This document shows, piece after piece, positions 20,290-29,308 of a stretch of DNA of 64,000 nt; the first letter of the stretch is position 1, and each line of letters opens with the position of its first letter. The notes beneath the pieces were generated by a model. It had not been told where the DNA came from. It saw only the letters and a program-made list of their open reading frames with translations, and made no database searches. Source of the DNA: Copromyces sp. CBS 386.78. Taxonomy: Eukaryota > Ascomycota > Sordariomycetes > Sordariales > Sordariaceae. The position numbers and the translations under genes are program-made. The stretch covers positions 1 through 64,000 of the forward strand of contig MU839216.1 in NCBI GenBank assembly GCA_030685235.1, given 5' to 3'.

Positions 20290-21654
20290 ATGAGCAGCGC
20301 CCTCATCACCAAGTCGGCCCTCACGGCAGCCACCCGCGTTGCACCCCGTGTCCCTCTCATGCGCCGTGGCTTCGCCTCCGCCGCTCCCGTAACCGGCACC
20401 TCCCGCTCGCACCGCATCGTGATGGTAGGCGGCGGCGCAGCCGGCCTCTCCATCTCCCACCAGCTCCTGCGCACCGGCAAGTTCTCTCCCGACGAAATCG
20501 CCGTCATCGACCCGGCTCAGCACCACCACTACCAGCCCGGCTGGACGCTGGTCGGCGGCGGGCTCAAAGACGCCTTGTCCTTGCGCCGCGACGAAGCCTC
20601 CCTCATGGACCCCAAGCTCAAGTTCTACAACCAGGCCGTCTCGCAGCTCTCGCCCGAGACCGACTCCGTCACTTTGAGCAACGGCGACAAGATCGGCTAC
20701 GAGCACCTGATTGTCGTGCCGGGAATCGAAATCACCTACGACAAAATCAAGGGCTTGCCCGAGGCACTCGCGGACCCTAGCGCCCCTGTCTCGACTATCT
20801 ATGGCGCGCATACCGTTTCCAAGGTCTTCCCGACGATTGAGAAGCTCAAAAAGGGCCAGGCAATCTTCACCCAGCCCGCCGGCGTGATCAAGTGCGCTGG
20901 TGCCCCACAAAAAGTGATGTGGATGGCGCTGGACCACTGGAAGAAGGCGGGGCTGTATAACCCTTCTTCTCCCGCGTCGGGCGCCATCCAGATTGCTTTC
21001 GCGACGGCTCTGCCCGTCATGTTCGGCGTGCCCAAGTATGCTGCTCGTTTGGAGGAGCTGCGCAAGGAGCGCGGCGTCGAGGGTCTTTTCGGCCACGATC
21101 TGGTCGAAGTCAACGGTACCAAGGCGGTGTTCGCCAAGGGCGAGGAGAAAGTTACCAGGGAATTCGACCTCCTCCATGTGGTTCCCAAGATGGGACCCTA
21201 CGCCTTTGTCAAGAACAGCAGTGTCGCTGACGCGGCGGGGTTCGTCGACGTTCACCAGGCTACCACCCAACACACCAAGTTCAGGAACGTCTGGTCGGCT
21301 GGCGATGCCTCCAGCTTGCCTACTTCCAAGACTGCGGCGGCGGTCACTGCGCAGGCGCCTATTCTTGTCGAGAACTTGTTGAGGACGCTGGAGGGCAAGG
21401 AGGTCGTGGAGGAGTATGATGGGTATACCTCGTGCCCGCTGGTGACCGAGTACGGCAAGGTCATGTTGGCCGAGTTCAAGTATGCGGGCGTGCCCAAGGA
21501 GACGTTTGGTGGATTGCCGGTTGTTGGTGGTGCGCTGGATCAGGGCACGCCGAGGAGGGCGTTTTATCATTTGAAGAAGGATTTCTTTCCTTGGGTGTAT
21601 TTCAATGCCATGGTTAAGGGCACTTGGGCTGGTCCCAAGGGGTGGAAGTTTTAG
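20290..21654 (+). CDS. mitochondrial sulfide:quinone oxidoreductase (Hmt2/SQOR type)
   Basis: 454 residues, one exon. It oxidises H2S, passing electrons via FAD to ubiquinone and sulfur to an acceptor such as glutathione at the inner mitochondrial membrane. The N-terminus is an Arg-rich targeting peptide (MSSALITKSALTAATRVAPR). The FAD-binding motif VMVGGGAAGLSISHQL is at about 44-59, followed by HHHYQPGWTLVGGG. The two redox cysteines expected of the SQOR group are present in VIKCAGAPQK (near 201) and YTSCPLVTEYGK (near 381), with FRNVWSAGDAS as the second FAD motif. The length fits eukaryotic SQORs. Its divergent neighbour, the persulfide dioxygenase-like gene, would use the persulfide product. 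Confidence 0.92.
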   Translation: MSSALITKSALTAATRVAPRVPLMRRGFASAAPVTGTSRSHRIVMVGGGAAGLSISHQLLRTGKFSPDEIAVIDPAQHHHYQPGWTLVGGGLKDALSLRRDEASLMDPKLKFYNQAVSQLSPETDSVTLSNGDKIGYEHLIVVPGIEITYDKIKGLPEALADPSAPVSTIYGAHTVSKVFPTIEKLKKGQAIFTQPAGVIKCAGAPQKVMWMALDHWKKAGLYNPSSPASGAIQIAFATALPVMFGVPKYAARLEELRKERGVEGLFGHDLVEVNGTKAVFAKGEEKVTREFDLLHVVPKMGPYAFVKNSSVADAAGFVDVHQATTQHTKFRNVWSAGDASSLPTSKTAAAVTAQAPILVENLLRTLEGKEVVEEYDGYTSCPLVTEYGKVMLAEFKYAGVPKETFGGLPVVGGALDQGTPRRAFYHLKKDFFPWVYFNAMVKGTWAGPKGWKF

Positions 21655-22607
21655 ATGCGGTGGACGGGGATGGGAATGGGAATGGGAAAGGGAGTTGGGA
21701 TAGATGGGTGGGCTATGGTAGGAAAAAGGGATAGATTAGTACAGTCATGATACCTCTTGTTTTTGTTGTTTACCTTGGGTGTTTCCATCATGCAAGGCTT
21801 AGGTATGGTGGTGTTGGTTTGGTGTTGTGGAGGGGAAGTCAGTGTCATTCAGGGCTCGGGACCGACCCCTGACCGACGGGCCCGTACAAACAACACAGCA
21901 CTTACCCCGCACAGAACCCTTTGGGAAGGAAGGATGCCCCCATTCACACCAGACTCTGGGAAAGAGCTTGAGAAGAAAGGAATGAGCAGATTGAAGACAG
22001 GGAGGCGCAGGTTGTTCAGAATGGAAGGCACAAGCCAGGCATACGAGGAAGCCAAGTACCTGGCTGACAAGCCTGAGCCCCAGGATTCTGGAGGTCCCCT
22101 CCTCGGGCATCTTCAATCTCAAGTTCTGCCTCGCGGGATGCCCTCAACAAACCACTGGCACCTTTCTTCTCCTCCATCACCGAGTCCATCACTGCTGTAG
22201 ATCAAGTCTACAACCACCATTCAACAACCACCACACCATATTCCTCCTCCTTCCCTCTCAGACCAAAAGAGTACTGAGGATCACCATGAACTCTTTGGAG
22301 GCCAACGTACACCATGCACCAGCAATTTGTGCATTTAACCTCGCACAAATCTGCGCAAATCGTTGGTGGATGGGGCTTTTAATCATGACCCTTCTACTAT
22401 TACCGATGACCAACGGAGATTTAAGCGCAAGCTTAAGGTTCAGGTTATGAAAGCTGCAACAAGGTGAGACGGGACGAGCGGAAGATTGCAGGAATGCACG
22501 TCATGCTTACAGCGTTACAGCACCTGTAATACAGCGCTTTGGCGGAAGTCAGCACAAACACCTCACCCGACAGACACGACGCTCGATTTTCTTCAACCAC
22601 GACGACC
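21655..22607. other. intergenic region
   Basis: No gene supported. The first part is the 3' UTR of the quinone oxidoreductase gene, with G-rich tracts. Confidence 0.5.
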
Positions 22608-22880
22608 ATGTGGCCATTCACACCGTCCTACCCGACCGTCCACGCAGCCGATATCCAAGACCAACCCTTCGACTACATTATCGTCGGCGGTTAGTCAGTC
22701 ACCTGCCCTTCTATTCCCCACCCAGAGGTCAACCCCAGCTAACTCGTGTTCCATGCAGGCGGCACAGCAGGCTGCGTCTTAGCCTCGCGTCTCTCCGAAT
22801 CTCCCAGCGTCTCCGTCCTCCTCCTCGAACGCGGTCAAATACACGACAATTTTCTCTCCCGAATCCCTCTGAATACCAGT
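22608..22880 (+). pseudogene. GMC oxidoreductase, 5' fragment only
   Basis: Exon 22608-22689, intron 22690-22758 (GTTAGT donor, GCTAAC branch site, ATGCAG acceptor) and a second exon from 22759 spell the N-terminal FAD-binding segment of glucose-methanol-choline oxidoreductases: DYIIVGGGTAGCVLASRLSE, then VLLLERG and FLSRIPL. The splice restores the GGGTAG motif exactly, so this was once a real gene start. After about residue 65 the family text ends and the frame runs into the antisense of the next gene's 3' end. A full enzyme has about 600 residues, so roughly 90 per cent is missing. The break lies within about 150 bp of the end of the neighbouring MYND gene. Confidence 0.7.
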
Positions 22881-22982
22881 CATCCATCATCTCCCAGCGG
22901 TGGGATGCGCCGAGTTTGTCCAGAAAGAATGGGAGGACAGGAAAGAGAGATAATATTCTATCTTACAAGCTTGCTATTACCT

Positions 22983-25900
22983 TTACTTCTTCTTTCCCTT
23001 CCCTCTCGGACACTCCTCTTTCTTGTGCCTCTTTGAATCAGCCCTTTGGCAACTCCTGGAACAATACTTCATTCCCCCGCAAACGGGACAAGTCTGATCC
23101 AGCTCCCCTCCATCCTTTCTCTTTTCTCTTTTACAGTTCCTGCACACAGCTTTAGGAGGACCACGCGGCGGCGGTGGTGGCGGCGGAGCCTGATTATTCA
23201 CAGTGGCTATATCCTCCGGCAAGTACGGTCTCTCGACAAATGCACATCCAAACGGGGGGGAGATAGCCACCCTCACCAGACGCCTCTTGATCATCTCCCA
23301 CACTTTCGACGGGACTCTCTCATTGTTTTCCGGGAGCCGCCCGTTGCCACAGCTGCAAAGGACCGAGGACTCCTCTTCATCAACGTCCATGGGGGTGATC
23401 ACTCCTGTTTCGCCAGCGCGGTGGAGGTACTCGCATCGTTCGGGGTCATGCTCCCACGTTCGGCAACGCTCGACATAAGCTGGGAGGAGTTCCTTCCACA
23501 TCTGGATGGCGTCAGGTGTAGTCTGCAAGTAGCAGACAATGGGCTTCGTGTCCAGCTCATTAACAGCTCCCATGCGAGTCTCGGCATCCGCTAGGCTCGC
23601 CAGCGTCAAAACATCACCGTCCTTAAACATCTTCTCCAACACATCCATCAGCCCACTCGTCTCCGCCGTCCTCACGAGAACTGCTCCGTCAAGCACCAAG
23701 CACCGGTTTGCCATGTCGAGCCTCACACATGACATGTACAAGACCATCTCCACCCTCATTTGCCCTTTGCGGCAGACAGCAAAAGTAATCTGCCTCTTCG
23801 CGGCCCCGGCAGAGAGCATAAACATGGCCCTCACCATCTTCTTCCAGTGCAAACAGGCCGACTCGCCAGCGCTCAGCAAGTGTTGCACGGACGCCGGTGC
23901 CTGCATGTATCTGTGCTCCCAGTCGGAATAGATGCGGGTGTAGTTGTCGAGCCAGCGCCTGAAGCAGTCCCAGGAGGGTTCGGAGGACTTGCGGATTTTC
24001 TCAAGGTCGATAACTGGGAGTTTGTCAATGCAGGGAAGGTAGGGGATGGACCATGAGATTGGCGTCGGCGGGGATGAAGCGGGGAGGGGGAGGGGGAGGA
24101 CAACGGGATAAATCCATGATGGGGAAGCCGTGGCGATTCCCCGGAAATCCTCTGGGTGGATGACAGGGACGGTCAGCTCGATGAAGTTGTTGGCGGGACT
24201 CACGGGGCCGGTAACAAGTTCTGCCTCGGCCACGTCTGAAAGAAGGGGGAAGGAGAAGGTGAAGGTTGATTCCCATGTCCATCCTTCTTGGGTGGGCATG
24301 GATATGGACAGAGGAACCGGCTCATCCAACTTCGTGACGGTGGAATTCATGTCACAGAGTCTTGCGGTAGGGGTTCCCTTGAGGGTGATCAGGAATGCAC
24401 ACGGCGATACGGCGCGGCAGCGGGCGGTGTAACCGTTTGCCAGACGAGAGTTCAGTACGAGACACGTGAAGCGAATGCGAGCTGCGAGGGAGGTGATTCT
24501 ACCTGTGCTGTTGGCGATGCTGCCTGCGATGGTTGTCCTGGCCTGCAGATCCGGAGGAGGCACTGACCTGGGAAACTCATGCAGGGTCGGGATGCCTCTC
24601 TGTTTAGGCATGTATTGGGTGATGACGACCTGGTCGTAGTTGTGGAGGGGCGTTTCGTATACCGTCAGTCCGGGTCCAAGACCACCTTCATAATCGGCGG
24701 TACTGGGCGTCCGTCGAAACTGGACCTTCACCGTCGACGTCTTACCATCTCGAAGAAGCACCGATGTCGGGACCATAAAGGACACCAACAAGTGGCATTC
24801 CCCTTCCAAACCGGGAGGACGCGTGGGGTCAACTATGAAGATGGAACCGGGGCCTCTTACGCGAGTGTTGCTGTTCTGCGGCCATCCATAGCCGACTTGG
24901 ACCGCCGCGAACCCGTCACAACTTTTGTCATGGCCGCCCCGGCCCGGCTTGGAAATGGCACACTCGACAAAACTCGGCCTTCCGAGTCTCAAATTCTCCA
25001 TCTCCAACCTGCCCACCTTGGGTAGCTCCTTCCGAGGCACCACCACCGTCACGCACATCACTGGCGGAATGGACTTCCACGTCCGCAACTGCCAAAGCCG
25101 CTCCCATCTCGGCACCAAAAAATTCGCAGCGGCGTCGTCGGAAGCCCTCCATCGATTCCATTCAAGCTTGTACACGCCAAACAGGTGCAGCCAAGCCCTC
25201 AACTCTGGGGTGTAATCCGCGACGGGTTCACTGTCTCCATGTGGTTGCCTTGGCAGTTCTTGCTCAATTAGGGCGAGCACTGCCTCAATGGTCACGGTCC
25301 AGTCGTCCACCTGTACTCTGCTCTTGATGAATTTCAGGAAAGCAGCAAAGCTAGCGGGCGTGTAGAGTTTATGGCTGGACCTTCGCTCAGGGGCGCCGTC
25401 GTCGTCTTCGTCGCCTGTAAGGTTCATAATGTTTATCTCGTGGGCGATGATCTCGCCTTGACAGTCGTCCCAGAACATCTTCTGGTACATGTGGTGAAGC
25501 AGGCTGGCGAGGTCCTTGTCCTTGAATTGGATGGGGTGCACCGGGAGTGACGTGGATTCGTTCTCGTTGGGAGATGGTGACGGGTTGAAACATGAAGCGC
25601 ACGCCTAGTGCGCCATGGGCCGCTTCCATCTCAGCCGTTCGTAAGTCTGGTACAGCTTTGGAGCCATATCTGGGGGCAGAGCAGATGCGTACTTTATCCA
25701 ATTGTGGGTCATGGCGTCCTGCGATGCCCCTGGGTAAGGGGAGGTATTAGTGGAATGTTCTACGCAGACCAGACCGAGGAGGAGGGCGACGGTGGAGAGA
25801 GGGCCGCAAAGGAGGTTGTCGGCCTCTTGTTTGTAAGTGCCGTGATACCGGGTGAGCATCTCGGTGTAGATGGTGGCGGCTGCCTTGTTCTCGAGCAGGG

Positions 25901-27616
25901 GGGAGGTTGCTACAAGCACATTGAGTGCGCCGAGGTCATCGGTGAGGTTGGAGGTGTCGATGACCATGAAGGATAACGGGGCAGGATATGATGAGGTACG
26001 GCTGCCGGGCGTGTTGTAATCCTCCCCATCAAGCACCAACGACAGGAAACCATGCCGGCTGCGATACCAGTGGGAGTTTCTACGAATGCCGCATGTATTC
26101 GCAAGACCCTGCAAAGAATGCCCAAAGGCAATCGCGTCGCCAACGAACCACCTCATCACCACACCACTCCTCCTACCCGCCGCCGCCCATGCTTTCTGGA
26201 AACTCTGGCACCAATGGGCGAACTTGCCCATAGCAAGCGACAAAACCTTTATCTGTGCATCCATTCCCGCGGCGGCCCATAGCTGTGGCTCATCCTCGGT
26301 CCTCACATACGCCTCCGCCAACGGAAACCCCAGGAGCGGGTCAAGGCCCCAGTGCATGCTCACATGCCCGTCCGATTCCGGCGTGACGAACATGGGGTTC
26401 ACCCGCGTGTCCTCTTTTTTGTCTGCGTCGGTCTGGGCGGCGCGAGTATCATGGAAGGAGGAGATACGCCCGAACTTCCAAAACCGCTGATGGATCTCGT
26501 TGAGATGGCGCGGCATATCCACATCTGCTGCTGGCGCAGCTGATCGTATCGCTGTGTAGACGAGGCCATTGTCTACTCCCTCATCGGTTTGTATCTCTCG
26601 TGTGGCAGCCAGGTTTGCTTGGAACTTTGCTTTGATGCCGTTAACCACGGCTTTGTTGTTTTTGTTTTCGTTGCCGTCGCCGTCGCCGTCGTCGTTGAAG
26701 CGAGCCCAGCATTGCCAGATTTCGCGGACGCGCAAGAGGGAGTGCGAGTCACAGAAGCGGAGTCCTCCAAGGCCGTAGATGCTTGCATGCCAGGCTTGGA
26801 GGGAGGAGGAGATCTCGTCTGAACTTAGTTTGCGGGCTTGAGAGGCGACGAGGCTGGCGGCGTGGGGGGTGACGTAAAAGTGGTAGTAGATTGGGAAGAG
26901 GTCGTGTATGGGAGAGAGAGGGAAGGGGGGTTGGGACATGGAGTCCATGGAGTCCATGTCGATGAGCAGGGTTAGGAGGAGGATGTTACGGGCTGTCAAC
27001 ATAAGTGTGGAGGGACTGGAGGTCAGTTTATGCTTTTCTTTTCATTCAGTTCTGTTGCCATTGCACGGATGTGAGAGGTAAGTAAGGTAGGTAAGTGGTA
27101 CGCACCTATGATGCTTCGCTCATTGTCACAGCAGGTTATGTCGAGTCGGCGACCTGCTATTCCTCAGTTAGCGAAGTCATGCCACAGATGGATATCCGGA
27201 TGACTGGACAAGACAGACTTACCATCATGATGGATCGTGAAGAGAATTTTGCGAAGATCTCCGCATCCAAGAAGCAAGATGTTGATTAGGTCTTCTTGTT
27301 CTTGGTTGTTGTCATTGTCGGTGGCTTTTTGGCTCTTTTCATTCTCTTTTCCTTTTTTCTCCTCTTTTTTCTCTTCCCTTTCGTTCTCGTCTTCTTCTTT
27401 TCCCTCTTCTTCTTCCTCCTCTCCGTCTTGTTCCATTCCTTTTAGCTCCCCTGCTTCATTTGCCTGTCCTTCCTTCTCATCTTCCCCCTCATGGCGGGCA
27501 CGGGAGCGAGTGGGAACACGAAATGAAGGGGGAATATCCTGCGTCAAGCACACGGCTGGCGTGTCGCCCATGGGGTAGCTGTAGCGCAGGACGCCGGTGC
27601 CCACTGGCGTTAACAT
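22983..27616 (-). CDS. DUF4470 + MYND zinc-finger protein, interrupted by one stop codon
   Basis: I read one gene in three exons: 27616-27223, 27153-27106 and 26992-22983, with introns 27154-27222 and 26993-27105. Splicing rebuilds the DUF4470 core: YPMGDTPAVCLTQ, ILLLGCGDLRKILFT, then RRLDITCCDNERSI and ARNILLLTLL, which no single frame contains. An acidic Glu/Lys-rich insert sits at residues ~45-110. The C-terminus is a MYND finger (CRNC, CPVC, YCSRSCQ, final His and Cys) preceded by a proline run. DUF4470 plus MYND is a known uncharacterised fungal combination; MYND fingers bind proline-rich partners. The third exon is open for about 1336 codons except for a TAG at 25605-25607. Just there another frame reads MFQPVTISQRERIHVT, so a pair of compensating frameshifts is likely. 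Without this defect the protein would be about 1480 residues. It could also be two genes, with the second starting downstream. Confidence 0.65.
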
Positions 27617-27617
27617 G

Positions 27618-27643
27618 GTTGGTGTTGTTGTTGTTGTTGTTGT
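27618..27643 (-). repeat. AAC/GTT trinucleotide microsatellite in the 5' leader
   Basis: GTT units on the plus strand, i.e. CAACAACAAC immediately 5' of the start codon of the minus-strand DUF4470-MYND gene. Confidence 0.85.
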
Positions 27644-29308
27644 TGCCTTATGATGTGAAGTTGATGTTCGGCTATCGGCTTCCAGAACGGCTTGCTAAGG
27701 AGATGCTGTGAGTTCTCTCCGAGTGTCGTCCGCAGCGAATCGCCTGTCTGGGCACAAAAGTTGAGGAACAGGACGACCAAGATGAGGGTTATAAATACTA
27801 ACTGTGATGCTTCTTCAAGAATCTGAGCTGTTCTGGATTTGGCCATTGGAACCACAGGTAATGTCCTTCATCATTCCTGTTCCTTCTACTTTTCGCCCCT
27901 TTTGTTTGTCATTGTCGCCCACTGGGCATTGTCACGAACCGGGACTCTGGCGACATTGCTGGACCTAGAAAGGGATCATGCATAGATGGTAAAGAGGCTG
28001 CTTCTTGGGACCAGAACAGTCTTCGAGTGTGGATTGTTCCTTTCAGGAGAGGAAGATGCACGCATCACATGGGTTCATCCAGTCGGGGTCAGTACCAGAC
28101 AATGTTCTCTACTCAACTGTTCTTCTGACATCAAGCACCCTCCTTCATGCAATTTTCGATGCTGATATACCTTGAGCAAACCCCTGATGCAAGCACATCA
28201 ACAATGGAGTTCGGTTGGAAGTACAAGTCAGTGGGTCAAGCAATTTGCAGGACGACAGGACCATCGTCGAAGATGGGGCATGTTCGCGCAAAGTCGAAGG
28301 AATCGAACCGGGGTTAACTACAACGCTCGCTTTTTGACGGACATCAATTCGTTGTCCCATGAGCAGGATGACATGAAGAGAACGTCGACCGATAAACAGC
28401 AACCGAGGCAACAGAGGTTTGCGTCCGGCTTCTCTGTCGACCATTTGTGCAGTCAGCCATGGGGTATTCCTCCATCGTACTATGGAGGGTACCTGTCACA
28501 GAAAAGAAGACTTGAGACTAGTGTGGATTGACTTGATTGGAGAAGATGATAAAGATGAGGAGAAAACTGGAACCTCCACAGGAAAACTGCCCTGAATCCT
28601 CCTTCCTGTCAGGCCTGTCCAGGTCACTGACTTCCTCATCTGGATCTACAGCTTCCTCGCAAATCCAGCCTTCCTTCCCCAGCTTCAGTAGATCCTTTCC
28701 ATCTTATATAGATAATACCTTCCTTCCAAAACAGAAGCGGGGTAAGTGCAATCTTCAGAGAGGGGTTGGTTCTGACAGGCACTGACTGGACCCAGATGGG
28801 TTGGTCCTGACAGTACCCGTTGAGCTACAGCAAGTACAGTCTGAGGTTTGATCCTAGAGATGGAAACTCATGCAGCTGGTACCGCGCCAAATCTTCGTGC
28901 CGACCCCTTGTTAGGTCCTCAGCCACGTGAGACCAGTGCATTCGTCCCCCGCCTTCTTCTTCGACTTTCGGGTATTTAGGTTCAGGACCGGGCACCTCCT
29001 TGGGATTTTCCCCTTTCTTCCTTAGACCAATCAATCCATCAATTTCTCCTATTGGTTTCAACCACTCTTACACACCCTTTACCAAGCCACACTTCCGGTG
29101 TCCTATGATCCTTCATCCGAAGCTCACGGGGTCACATTGAAGTGGCTGTTATGACAAATGAAAAAACAACCCCGCTCTACCCTCGAAGCTGACAGGCGAT
29201 TCCTGATCCTGAAGCATCATATATCACAACCAGATCACAACGCGATTCAAAAACTGCCTTTCCTCCAGGCTAAACCGTTGTTCCTTTCAGCATCAACCAT
29301 CTTTGCCA
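27644..29308. other. intergenic region between divergent genes
   Basis: About 1.7 kb with no supported gene. The frames seen are short and have no recognisable motif. It would hold the promoters of the MYND gene (left) and the HET gene (right). Confidence 0.5.

Noticed and set aside
20275..21570. 431-codon minus-strand frame opposite the sulfide:quinone oxidoreductase
   Set aside because: Antisense shadow produced by C-rich third positions of the real gene; its text is Arg/Gly/Asp-rich with no motif.
28290..28340. B-box-like CGGTTCGATTCC on the minus strand
   Set aside because: No A box upstream and the T stem does not pair; most likely chance.
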